Below are positions 26,008-33,711 of a DNA stretch of 64,000 bases, piece by piece (within the stretch, counting starts at the first letter, position 1; every line of letters starts with the position of its first letter). Location: NCBI RefSeq assembly GCF_009870825.1, contig NZ_WTWY01000002.1, positions 496,001 through 560,000 of the forward strand. Reading direction: 5' to 3'. Both the position numbers and the translations under genes were made by a program. The DNA comes from Paenibacillus sp. USDA918EY (GTDB taxonomy: Bacteria; Bacillota; Bacilli; Paenibacillales; Paenibacillaceae). The notes under the pieces are model-generated. The model saw nothing but the letters and a program-made list of their open reading frames with translations. It ran no database searches and was not told the DNA's origin.

Positions 26008-27441
26008 TCAGTTTTGTAACAGCGTCATACCGGGCATCCGTTTGCTGAATGCGAGCTGCACCTCCGTTCCTTTGCCCAGGCGGCTCTTCAGCGCCATTTC
26101 CCCGCCCTGAAGCTCCATCAGCTGCTTGCACAGCGGCAAACCAAGCCCATGCGAGTCCCTGGAAACCACGCGGTCCCGTTTTTCCTCCGGAGGAAGAAAA
26201 AGCGCCTCCTGATCCTGCTCGGATATCCCTTTGCCGTTGTCGATGATGCTGACGAATCCGCGGTCTCCCTGCTCTTTCAGCTCGATATGCAGATGTTTGC
26301 ATTCGCTGTGCCGGATGGCGTTGTCGATAATGTTGAACAGCACCTGCTGCGTCCGTTTCGGGTCCAGGAACACCTCGAAATGCGAACCCTTCACCGTCGT
26401 CGAAATCATCGATTTTTCCAGCGTCGGCTTCAAAATACGGAGGCTATCCGCGATCAGGGCGCCGAGGTCCGCTTTTTCCGGCCGGATGCGCCATGCTTCG
26501 TCGCCCTTCAGCGACGTTTGCAACAGCTCCTCCACCATGTTCAGCAGCTTGGTGCTTTCCTTGCGGATGTACTGGTTGCATTCCTGAATGTCCTCCATCC
26601 GCCGCATTTTGGAGATCAGTTCGGAGAATCCGATCACCGAGGTGAGCGGCGTTTTGAATTCATGCGTAATGTTGTCGTAAAAAGCCTTCTGCTTCCCCTG
26701 CTCGTAATGCAGCAGCTCGATATGATGCTGAAGCGCATGCGACATTTCGTTAAAGCTTGCAGCCAGCTCGCCGACCTCGTCGCGGGTGTTCGCCTCGATT
26801 TTGCTGCTGAAATCCCCGACCGAAACGCGTCTTAAGGCCCGTTGCAGCGCATGCAAAGGTTTCATGAGGAACGAAGCGAAGGAATAGCTTGCAAGCAGCG
26901 AGAGCACGAGGCAGCCGGCCGCTGCTCCGATAAACCAGATGCGCATCTGCCGCAGCGTCTCGACGTTTTGGCTTAAATCGAGCAAATAACGGAAGCCGCC
27001 CACGATTTTGCCTTCATACCAAAATGGAGCGGAATACACAAGCGTCTGCATCCCTTCCTTTTCCGTAATGACCGTCGCGCTTTGACCCTGCAGCGCTGCC
27101 GCGATATCGCCCCGCTTAAGCAGGTTGTCCTTGTCGCTGCTGCTCCCGACGATCGTCTCGTCCGGCGCAAACAGCTGCACCTGAAAATTGCTGTTGGCGG
27201 CGAGATGCGAAGCGATAAAAGGCGCATAGGTGCCGGAAAACAGCTGGTCCATGCTTATTTTTTTGTCGCTGACGATTTTGAGCGCCTCGATCCGGTGCAG
27301 GGCGAAATATTGGCTCAAGGTTTGCGTATCGCGCTCAATCATGCTTTTGTTCAGCGTGTAATTGACGACAAAATACATCGCCGCCAGCAGCATCACGATC
27401 GTGACGGCATGTTGAAGAAACATTTTGTTCCGCAGCCCCAT
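26008..27441 (-). CDS. Sensor histidine kinase of the transporter operon
   Basis: The 477-residue kinase has helix 1 (about 11-29), an extracytoplasmic sensor of about 135 residues, and helix 2 (about 168-190). A HAMP domain (190-243) precedes the dimerisation box FYDNITHEFKTPLTS with His260. ATPase motifs NIIDNAIRHSE, DNGKGIS and SHGLGLPL follow. It starts two bases after the regulator stop, so they are translationally coupled. The outer domain probably reads the ligand or the loaded binding protein. Output is most likely transcription of this same operon. Confidence 0.88.
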   Translation of the reverse strand: MGLRNKMFLQHAVTIVMLLAAMYFVVNYTLNKSMIERDTQTLSQYFALHRIEALKIVSDKKISMDQLFSGTYAPFIASHLAANSNFQVQLFAPDETIVGSSSDKDNLLKRGDIAAALQGQSATVITEKEGMQTLVYSAPFWYEGKIVGGFRYLLDLSQNVETLRQMRIWFIGAAAGCLVLSLLASYSFASFLMKPLHALQRALRRVSVGDFSSKIEANTRDEVGELAASFNEMSHALQHHIELLHYEQGKQKAFYDNITHEFKTPLTSVIGFSELISKMRRMEDIQECNQYIRKESTKLLNMVEELLQTSLKGDEAWRIRPEKADLGALIADSLRILKPTLEKSMISTTVKGSHFEVFLDPKRTQQVLFNIIDNAIRHSECKHLHIELKEQGDRGFVSIIDNGKGISEQDQEALFLPPEEKRDRVVSRDSHGLGLPLCKQLMELQGGEMALKSRLGKGTEVQLAFSKRMPGMTLLQN

Positions 27442-27443
27442 CC

Positions 27444-28112
27444 CTATACCTCCAGCTTGTAGCCCGTGCCGTGGACGGTTGCCACCAGATGGTCATGCGG
27501 TTTCATTTTTTCCCTGAGGCGATTGACCATCATGTCGACGGAACGGGTATGGCCGTAATATTCGTAGCCCCACACGCGATCGAGCAGTTCCTCCCGCGTA
27601 AATACCTTTTTCGGATTCGTGCACAGCAGCCAGAGGAAATCGAACTCCTTGCTTGTCGTTTTCAACGGCTTGCCCGCGACCCGGCAGGAGCGCTCCCTCC
27701 GGTCGATTTCGATGCAGCCGATCGCGACCGTCTCGGACGGGGGCTGCGACGCCCGCATGCGGCGCATGACGGCTTTGATCCGCTCCACCAGCTCGCGCGT
27801 TTCGAACGGCTTCGTCAAATAATCGTCGGCGCCCAGCTGGAACCCGAGGATTTTATCGTTCATTTCGTTTTTGGCCGTCAGCACGATGACGGGAATGCTG
27901 CGGTACTGCTGCTGAAGCAGCTGGAGCAATTCAAATCCCGACCGGTCCGGCAGCATCAAATCGAGCAAAACGAGATCCGTCCGCCCCTGCGCAAGAACAT
28001 CCAAGCCTTCGGCGACGCTGCCGGCAATGGCCGGCCGATACCCCTCCACCTCCAGACTCAGCTTCAGCAGCATCTGGATGCTGGCATCGTCTTCGATGAT
28101 TAAAATATTCAC
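27444..28112 (-). CDS. OmpR-family response regulator of the transporter operon
   Basis: The 222-residue regulator has a receiver starting at NILIIEDD, Asp51 in VLLDLMLPDRSG and Lys in LTKPFETRE. Its winged helix contains VWGYEYYGHTRSVDMMVNRL and ends TVHGTGYKLEV. The start is a GTG at 28112, chosen because AGGAGGG lies eight bases upstream and the receiver starts at once; a longer ORF upstream lacks a ribosome site. It is the first gene of the leftward operon, divergent from the padR-like gene. Confidence 0.88.
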   Translation of the reverse strand: MNILIIEDDASIQMLLKLSLEVEGYRPAIAGSVAEGLDVLAQGRTDLVLLDLMLPDRSGFELLQLLQQQYRSIPVIVLTAKNEMNDKILGFQLGADDYLTKPFETRELVERIKAVMRRMRASQPPSETVAIGCIEIDRRERSCRVAGKPLKTTSKEFDFLWLLCTNPKKVFTREELLDRVWGYEYYGHTRSVDMMVNRLREKMKPHDHLVATVHGTGYKLEV

Positions 28113-28262
28113 CGCTATGACCCTCCTCCCGCATACATATGGAGATTTTGCATATTTCGACACCAGATGACTTATTTACAGTTCAACTTAGCTTAAATTG
28201 AGCGAGATGTAAATCGGGGTTTTTCGGGGCGTATCGGCATTTGATCTTAAATTACATTGTCA

Positions 28263-28278
28263 CACATAGTAATATGTG
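28263..28278 (+). promoter_or_regulatory. Probable PadR operator
   Basis: CACATAGTAATATGTG is a perfect 6-4-6 inverted repeat, 28 bases before the padR-like start. It overlaps the expected -10 of a promoter whose -35 may be TTGATC (28241-28246). PadR-family sites often contain ATGT/ACAT arms, so autoregulation is likely. Confidence 0.6.
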
Positions 28279-28306
28279 ATACATTGCAAATATGAGGTGA
28301 ACGTAA

Positions 28307-28657
28307 ATGGGAGAAAGCAGCATCAGCAGCGATCTGATTCGCGGCAACATCGATACGATCATTCTTCGGGTCTTATGCGAAGGCGACAATTACGGTTACG
28401 AAATCATCAAGTCCATATCTAAATACAGCCAAGGGCAATATGAACTTAAAGAACCGTCGCTCTACACCAGCCTGAAGCGGCTGGAGTCCCAAGGGAATAT
28501 CGCTTCTTATTGGGGCGATGAAAGCCAGGGTGGGCGCCGGAAATACTACACGGTGACGCCGCAGGGGCGAAAGACGTATCACCACAACGTAAACGCATGG
28601 AAAATGGGCAAAAAGTTGATCGATCAACTGATCGGATCCGGGGAGGGAGACGAATGA
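28307..28657 (+). CDS. PadR-family transcriptional regulator
   Basis: The 116-residue protein is a PadR subfamily-2-like regulator. A winged helix (about 8-80) contains NIDTIILRVLCEGDNYGYEI, EPSLYTSLKRLE and GGRRKYYTVTPQGR, and a short C-terminal dimerisation helix follows. PadR proteins repress neighbouring genes until a ligand binds. ATG 28307 follows GAGGTGA. It overlaps the next gene as ATGA. Its partner genes encode a HAAS-type membrane protein and a DUF4825-like protein, a frequent companion set in Bacillales. Confidence 0.92.
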   Translation: MGESSISSDLIRGNIDTIILRVLCEGDNYGYEIIKSISKYSQGQYELKEPSLYTSLKRLESQGNIASYWGDESQGGRRKYYTVTPQGRKTYHHNVNAWKMGKKLIDQLIGSGEGDE

Positions 28658-29334
28658 ATCCTTTACGCGAGCATGTAGAGAAGTTATTTGCAGGGTATAA
28701 GCAGACTCGCCAGGTGCGCGAATTAAAGGAAGAAATTTTGGGCAATTTGGAAGCCAAGGTCGCCGATTTGACGGCGGAAGGAATGGAATACGGCGAGGCC
28801 GTAAAAGCAGCCAAAGCAGGCATGGCCAGCGTCGACGGATTGATCGAAGGACAAATGCATTACGATGCGGCAAAATATCGGGAAGAACTGATGCAGACGG
28901 CGCTGCTGTACTGCCTGATCGCATGGATCGTCACCATCCCGATGCGCCTCGTCGGCGTCGCCGGTCAGCTCAGTTTGCTGCTGCCGCTGATCGCGCTCCT
29001 ATTGGGCATCATCTACTTGATCGTCCGCGGATCCGCTACGGGAGAAAACCGCCGGAACGAGACATGGGATCAAGCAGCGGCAGAGCGCAGCCGGAAGCTG
29101 GCTTGGATCGTATGGGGCATTTTTGTTCTGGCTATGACGGCGTCCACGACCGCGCTTCATATGGGAAGCAATATTTGGTTCGGCAGACCGCTGCATATTT
29201 CGGGCCCGTACCAGTTTGGCGTTCTTGCGGCAAATTACGTCTGGCCTTTGGTCACGGTGATCGTTCCGCTGCTCTTTAACGCTTCGGTCCGGCTTAAATA
29301 TAAACACGGGGCAGGTGCCGGATATGTGGACTAA
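28654..29334 (+). CDS. HAAS/permease-prefix-domain membrane protein
   Basis: The 226-residue protein starts with a helical cytosolic domain (about 1-75; VEKLFAGYKQTRQVRELKEEILGN is typical of the HAAS/permease prefix domain). Five to six hydrophobic helices follow. Such proteins are nearly always encoded next to PadR regulators and are thought to signal from the membrane, but their function is unproven. ATG 28654 overlaps the padR stop, with GGGAGGGAG upstream, so translation is coupled. Confidence 0.78.
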   Translation: MNPLREHVEKLFAGYKQTRQVRELKEEILGNLEAKVADLTAEGMEYGEAVKAAKAGMASVDGLIEGQMHYDAAKYREELMQTALLYCLIAWIVTIPMRLVGVAGQLSLLLPLIALLLGIIYLIVRGSATGENRRNETWDQAAAERSRKLAWIVWGIFVLAMTASTTALHMGSNIWFGRPLHISGPYQFGVLAANYVWPLVTVIVPLLFNASVRLKYKHGAGAGYVD

Positions 29335-29887
29335 AAACAAAACGATCCTTCTGCTAGCTGCAGCAGGCATCCTGCTGTTCGGCACGGTTCAAGGCGTCAT
29401 CCTGCCGAAATGGGAGCGGGATCGGCAGGCTTACGAAGCCGCTCAGCAAAACCCGCAGACCCATGATCTGCAAAGCATCGCAAAATATGAAAACAAATAT
29501 ATGGGAAACGCCAGCAACCTGTCCAATTTGATGCACTCGCTTCCCTTAAACGAAGTTCGAAGCACGTTTGAGCTGCACCCGGATACGCTGACGGCGGATA
29601 TCGTCTATCATGCGAAAACGGCTGAAATCAATCAGGAACGCCTTGATCGTTCCCTGATTTACAACGCTACCGCAGCCTTTGCCTTGATCGGCAATCTGAG
29701 CGAAATCCGCTTCAAATTCGACGACCGGACGTATACGGCCAAACGGAGCGACCTTGAACATTGGTACGGCAAAAAACTGTCCTCCCTCACCGACTCACCG
29801 AAGATTTGGCAGCCTGTGGTCCAACAGCCGCTTGACCATCCCGATTACGTTAAAAAAGGAATCGCCAGCTTGTTTACTATCCTATAG
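29324..29887 (+). CDS. Membrane-anchored DUF4825-like protein
   Basis: The 187-residue protein has one N-terminal helix (ILLLAAAGILLFGTVQGVIL) and an outside domain. The segment KYENKYMGNASNLSNLMHSLPL resembles the core of DUF4825 proteins as I recall them. The start overlaps the preceding gene by 11 bases; ATG 29324 is preferred to a GTG three codons earlier. It is co-transcribed with the padR-like gene and ends at a terminator. Function is unknown. Confidence 0.7.
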   Translation: MWTKNKTILLLAAAGILLFGTVQGVILPKWERDRQAYEAAQQNPQTHDLQSIAKYENKYMGNASNLSNLMHSLPLNEVRSTFELHPDTLTADIVYHAKTAEINQERLDRSLIYNATAAFALIGNLSEIRFKFDDRTYTAKRSDLEHWYGKKLSSLTDSPKIWQPVVQQPLDHPDYVKKGIASLFTIL

Positions 29888-29984
29888 GGATAGGCATGAT
29901 TCAGCAAGCTGCAGAAGACAATGGAGGAATTGAGCAGCAAGTGAGGCCGAGAAACAGATCGTAGCAGCCAAAGGAACAAAACAC

Positions 29985-30038
29985 CGAAGCCCCTAGAGCT
30001 ATTACTCGCAACAGTTAGATAGCTCTGGGGGCGTTTTG
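29985..30038 (+). terminator. Terminator of the padR cassette
   Basis: GCCCCTAGAGCTAT pairs with ATAGCTCTGGGGGC around a 15-base loop and is followed by GTTTTGG. It ends just before the stop of the convergent membrane-protein gene. Confidence 0.75.
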
Positions 30039-30040
30039 GC

Positions 30041-30553
30041 TTAGGAGTCCATTTTCGACACGTTGGACGGGTTGCGATTGACTTTGGCGAAAATGCCGGC
30101 CACGCGAACAATAATCATTGCACCAGCCATAAGAATGAAAATGGGTCCAAGCACTTCTAGGTCAAAGTGGTGCTGCATCGAGAAACGGTAGGCCTCTTTC
30201 CCATGATGCGTAACGAATTCAATTAAAACGATGCGAAAGATAAATACAAAGGCCAATATTGCAATACTTGCAGGGTTAGTGTAAACATAGGTTTTTCCAT
30301 TTGTTTGATCATATTCGGCACGGGACAGAAGGACCAGAACTAACCCGATCAGGGCGCCGAGTATGATCGAAGCCGCGAGCAGCAAGCCGTTGTTGCCGCC
30401 TGTTGGCACATCTTTCAAATAAGTGGCAGCAAAGTAGCCGAGAATTGCAACGGGCAGCAGCGCGCGGATCCAGTTGAACGGTTTCCGTCCGAACGAGCTG
30501 ATCACAAGCACGCCGAACATAGCGATTGTGGAAATCCAAAGACTTGTTGTCAT
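30041..30553 (-). CDS. Multi-pass membrane protein, possibly CcdC/DUF1453-like
   Basis: The 170-residue protein has about five hydrophobic helices: LWISTIAMFGVLVISS, then ALLPVAILGYFAATYL, LLLAASIILGALIGLVLVLL, PASIAILAFVFIFRIVLIEF and the final IFILMAGAMIIVRVAGIF. The loop with a Tyr-rich TNGKTYVYTN stretch recalls DUF1453 proteins, but the match is not firm. It is a lone gene, divergent from the MraY-like gene. Function is unknown. Confidence 0.6.
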   Translation of the reverse strand: MTTSLWISTIAMFGVLVISSFGRKPFNWIRALLPVAILGYFAATYLKDVPTGGNNGLLLAASIILGALIGLVLVLLSRAEYDQTNGKTYVYTNPASIAILAFVFIFRIVLIEFVTHHGKEAYRFSMQHHFDLEVLGPIFILMAGAMIIVRVAGIFAKVNRNPSNVSKMDS

Positions 30554-30639
30554 AGGTTGCCTCCTGGTTTATTAGGTATGTTTTAATCATACCGCTTGCA
30601 GGAAGACTCCCGCGTCCATAAAGGGATTGATTCAAATTA

Positions 30640-30673
30640 CGCCGTTTATCCATCTACAGATGGATAAACGGCG
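30640..30673. repeat. Perfect 34-base inverted repeat
   Basis: CGCCGTTTATCCATC (30640-30654) and GATGGATAAACGGCG (30659-30673) are perfect complements around TACA. No T-run follows on either strand, and the flanking genes diverge from it, so it is not an obvious terminator. It lies about 170 bases before the MraY-like gene. It could be an operator, a small-RNA hairpin or a mobile-element scar. Confidence 0.7.
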
Positions 30674-30842
30674 CTTAATAAAGGTACAGCGAAAAAACGG
30701 AGAGAAACGGGTCTGATATGAGGGGGCCGACCGGTTCGCAAGGGATTTTTCAAGAATTCCCTAATAAAAGGAATGTTTGTCTTCATGCCCGAATTATTTA
30801 TATGATAGGGGCACCATATTTTTCAAATAAGGAGTTTGTCCA

Positions 30843-31796
30843 ATGTACGGAATTATGGCTGTTTCCGGCCTGTCCTTTCTGCTGGTGGCGGCGCTGATGC
30901 CGCTGTTGATCTGGGCGCTGCGCAGACTGCGGCTGACGCAGCCGATCCGCGCCGAGCTTCCCGCCGACCATCAGGCCAAACGCGGCACGCCGCTGATGGC
31001 CGGGCTTATCCTGCTCATCGGGGTAGCGACTTCGCTGCAGTTCCACCCGGTGCCGCTGATGCTGCTGCTGTGCGTGACGTTTTTGCTGTTCAGCTCGGTC
31101 GGTTTTCTGGATGATTTCAAAAAGGCCTTCTGGCAGGACCCTTCCGGCATTTCCGGCCGGACGAAGCTGGTGCTTCAATTCCTTTTTACGGGAGTCGTTT
31201 TGTATGTGCTGCTCCATTCGTTCGGCTTGACGAGCGACATCGCGTTATTTCAAGGGTACGAGCTTCACCTGCCGGTATACGTGTATGTGGCGGTCATACT
31301 GCTGTTTGTGGTCGGTTCCGCGAATGCCATCAATTTTACGGACGGGCTGGATGGGCTGCTGATCAACGTGTCCGTTCCGACGTATTTTTTCTTTTTCATG
31401 ATTTCGGACAAACCTGAAGTACAGACCTTTTCGCTCGTCATGATCGGCTGTCTGCTCGGACTTTTTCTTTACAACATTTATCCTGCAAGGGCGTTTATGG
31501 GCGATACGGGGTCGATGGCGATCGGCGGTTCCCTCTCCGTACTGGCCGTCATCGAGAAGGTCGAAATTTTGATCCCGATTTTGTTTTCCGTCTATTTGGC
31601 GGAACAGCTGTCGGTCATTTTGCAGGTGTGGTACTATAAACGGACGAAGCTGCGGCTGTTCCGGATGACCCCGATCCACTTCCATTTCAGCCTGAAATAC
31701 GGATGGAGCGAAAACAAAATCGTCATGATCTTCGGTTTCATTTCGTGGATATCGGTGCTGGTCTGCTGGCTGATCTGGAAATACCTCATGCATTAA
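30843..31796 (+). CDS. MraY-like phospho-N-acetylmuramoyl-pentapeptide transferase paralogue
   Basis: The 317-residue integral membrane protein has about ten helices and the polyprenyl-phosphate sugar-transferase motifs in order. These are GFLDDFKK (Asp pair), NAINFTDGLDGL, FMGDTGSMAIGG and TPIHFHFS, the last corresponding to the MraY HHH motif (here HFH). MraY moves phospho-MurNAc-pentapeptide onto undecaprenyl phosphate. The gene stands alone, away from any cell-division cluster, so it is probably a second copy or serves another polymer. AAGGAG lies nine bases upstream of ATG. A terminator follows. Confidence 0.82.
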   Translation: MYGIMAVSGLSFLLVAALMPLLIWALRRLRLTQPIRAELPADHQAKRGTPLMAGLILLIGVATSLQFHPVPLMLLLCVTFLLFSSVGFLDDFKKAFWQDPSGISGRTKLVLQFLFTGVVLYVLLHSFGLTSDIALFQGYELHLPVYVYVAVILLFVVGSANAINFTDGLDGLLINVSVPTYFFFFMISDKPEVQTFSLVMIGCLLGLFLYNIYPARAFMGDTGSMAIGGSLSVLAVIEKVEILIPILFSVYLAEQLSVILQVWYYKRTKLRLFRMTPIHFHFSLKYGWSENKIVMIFGFISWISVLVCWLIWKYLMH

Positions 31797-31855
31797 GGCA
31801 AAATCTGCGTGCACGGGAAAAGATGGCTTTGAAATAAACACGAGTCTCCACGCGA

Positions 31856-31895
31856 AGAAAGGCCCGATGAGCTTCAACAGCTGATCGGGCCTTTA
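31856..31895 (+). terminator. Terminator between the MraY-like and GH8 genes
   Basis: AAAGGCCCGAT (31858-31868) pairs with ATCGGGCCTTT (31884-31894). It could serve both convergent genes, although the T-runs are short. Confidence 0.7.
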
Positions 31896-31922
31896 AACTA
31901 TCGTTTCCTCTTCGATAGATTC

Positions 31923-33152
31923 TTAATACGTCCACCAGTTGCCGGACATCACGATCATCGAAAACAGCTTGATGCTATCTTCGTAGTAGCCTTCGTTCGA
32001 ACTTCCGGCCGTTTTGGACCATACGGAGTTCAGCCAGCTTTGGTTGGCCGAGGACGTCATGGCGCCGACGCCGAAAGGAGCGTAAAACGCGCCGCTGTTG
32101 TAGGAGCCGACGACGCTGCCGTTCAGCTTATAACCGTCTTTGATGCTGCTTGGATTGCTGCTCACTTTGCCTTTGATCCAGGTGTTCATTTGGTTCAGCT
32201 GATTCAGCGCGCGGTTATCCCCCGACATCAGGTAGTCGGTCGTAATCCGCCATGGCGTGCGGCAGGAGTTGTATTCATAGTTCCCGTCATTGGCGCCTTC
32301 CAGGAAGTCGGCCGGGGCCGGCTTGTACGCTCCTCCGGACAACACCACGAAATCCGGGAGCAGGCCCGTCGACGAGCTGTAGTTGTTGTAAATCGAATTG
32401 ATGATCGTGTAGGTTTTATCGATGACGTTGCTCCATCTCGAATCCCCGGTTGCGGCCTGGAAAGCCTTCATATGGTTCAGCATGAAATCCGAAGGGCGCG
32501 TCGCGTCTTTATATTTGCTGTCCGTCGCCCAATCGCCGAGACGCAAGGTCCATTGGGTTTGGTTGACGTCGCTTTGCATGATGGCGTTGATGATGTCTTT
32601 GGCTGCCTGGAGATAGTTGATGCTGCCGCTGCTTCCCCACTGCTTGTCCGCCAGCAGCAGCGAATAAGCGATATCCATGTCGCCGTCGGTGGCCGAATCT
32701 GCGCCTTCGATGTTCTGGAAGCTGCTGTTTTGTTTCCAAGCCATCAGATACGGATTGTTGTCGCTCGGATGTTCCTTGTAATATTTATACAGTCCGTCAA
32801 AATAGGTCTGCGCATTGCTGTCGTAGCCGGCCATCAACACGGTTGCCAGCATGCCGTAGCCATGGGCTTCGGACACCGTATCCCCGTTCGATTCGTATTT
32901 CACGTAATATTTTCCGGTTCCGGCCGGCTTCAAATAAGCGGCTTTCCAGCTGTCCCACTTCGATTTGACGGCGCTGTCCATCGCGCTTTGTGTGACGTTG
33001 CTCGGTTTGATCGTACCGGATGTATATGTCGTATGCTGCGGAAACGGCTTGTTAGGAGATGCGAAAGCGAAACTTGCGGGGATCAAGAGAAAAGCGAGAC
33101 AACTCATCATAACAGCTTTGCCGCGAAGCGAAAACTTTCCGTTTTTTCTCAT
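31923..33152 (-). CDS. Secreted glycoside hydrolase family 8 (endo-glucanase/chitosanase)
   Basis: The 409-residue protein has a signal peptide (AVMMSCLAFLLIPASFAFAS, cleavage likely after AFA). Its GH8 catalytic (alpha/alpha)6 domain carries SEAHGYGML with the probable acid Glu and the family signature ATDGDMDIAYSLLLADKQW. GH8 enzymes invert beta-1,4 or mixed beta-glucans or chitosan outside the cell; this one resembles the Bacillus chitosanase/lichenase type, but the substrate is not fixed by motif. RBS and start are clear. The promoter upstream contains a 20-base palindrome and a copy of the box seen at the TrmB gene. It is monocistronic. Confidence 0.92.
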   Translation of the reverse strand: MRKNGKFSLRGKAVMMSCLAFLLIPASFAFASPNKPFPQHTTYTSGTIKPSNVTQSAMDSAVKSKWDSWKAAYLKPAGTGKYYVKYESNGDTVSEAHGYGMLATVLMAGYDSNAQTYFDGLYKYYKEHPSDNNPYLMAWKQNSSFQNIEGADSATDGDMDIAYSLLLADKQWGSSGSINYLQAAKDIINAIMQSDVNQTQWTLRLGDWATDSKYKDATRPSDFMLNHMKAFQAATGDSRWSNVIDKTYTIINSIYNNYSSSTGLLPDFVVLSGGAYKPAPADFLEGANDGNYEYNSCRTPWRITTDYLMSGDNRALNQLNQMNTWIKGKVSSNPSSIKDGYKLNGSVVGSYNSGAFYAPFGVGAMTSSANQSWLNSVWSKTAGSSNEGYYEDSIKLFSMIVMSGNWWTY

Positions 33153-33278
33153 TTTCCTTACTCTCCTTTAAAGTCGATTTTGGGATCCGTGACATAACCT
33201 TTATGCCGGACATCAGGCAGCATCTTGTTGGAAAGTAATAACGGTTAAAACAAAAAAGCCTGTGCAAACACCTCCTTT

Positions 33279-33298
33279 AAATTAAAGCGCTTTAATTT
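33279..33298. promoter_or_regulatory. Cre-like/LacI-type palindromic operator of the GH8 gene
   Basis: AAATTAAAGCGCTTTAATTT is a perfect 20-base palindrome with the central CG typical of LacI-family sites. It approaches the CcpA cre core but has T/A where cre has G/C near each end. It lies about +8 to +27 relative to the promoter described here, a position suited to repression. Confidence 0.6.
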
Positions 33299-33312
33299 TA
33301 GCGCCTGTTTCC

Positions 33313-33341
33313 ATTTTAGATTCCATGCTAATATTTGTAAA
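33313..33341 (-). promoter_or_regulatory. Promoter of the GH8 gene
   Basis: On the minus strand TTTACA (complement of 33336-33341) and TAAAAT (complement of 33313-33318) are 17 bases apart. The -35 lies inside TATTTGTAAATA (33332-33343), the same 12-mer found before the IMPase-like gene. The leader would be about 150 bases. Confidence 0.65.
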
Positions 33342-33711
33342 TAGTTCCAAATAGATTGAATCGAAAGTCCTGATTCGACATGTTTCTCTTTTCTTTTCCC
33401 AAAGATAGAAGCTCCTAAGCGATGATCTCGAACCGCCAAAACGTATAACTTAAAACTAAGAAAATCATCTATCGACATGCTTTCGCGGAAGACAGACCGC
33501 GTTTAGCGGAGGTTATTCTTGGGATCATAAATTACGATCATAAAATTGGTCAACTTCGCTGAAAACTTATAAATTCTATGATCTCCCATAAAAAAACCCG
33601 GGGCTAACGCCCCGGTCCTCTGCCCTCATGCGAAAAAACGCTTCTTCATCCACCGTCGCTGCTCACGCCCCCTGCGGGTTCTGCCCGCTGGAAAAAAGCC
33701 TTGATGCTTTG
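33342..33711. other. Gene-free spacer between the GH8 promoter and the IMPase-like gene
   Basis: Apart from the terminator at 33590-33616, this AT-rich stretch holds no convincing ORF. GATCATAAA occurs twice (about 33521 and 33537) in GGGATCATAAATTACGATC-type context, which is of unknown meaning. Confidence 0.35.
33590..33616 (-). terminator. Terminator of the IMPase-like gene
   Basis: On the minus strand CCGGGGC-GTTA-GCCCCGG is followed by GTTTTTTTAT. It is about 95 bases beyond the stop codon. Confidence 0.85.

Noticed and set aside
33052..33267. Minus-strand frame starting near a strong AAAGGAGGTG at 33271-33280
   Set aside because: Only a TTG start at short spacing exists, the frame overlaps the GH8 signal-peptide region in another frame and shows no protein-like features. 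It was not annotated, although the ribosome-like site is odd.
33521..33545. Repeated GATCATAAA near 33.5 kb as a regulatory site
   Set aside because: The repeats are short and lie downstream of the IMPase-like terminator, and no promoter could be linked to them.
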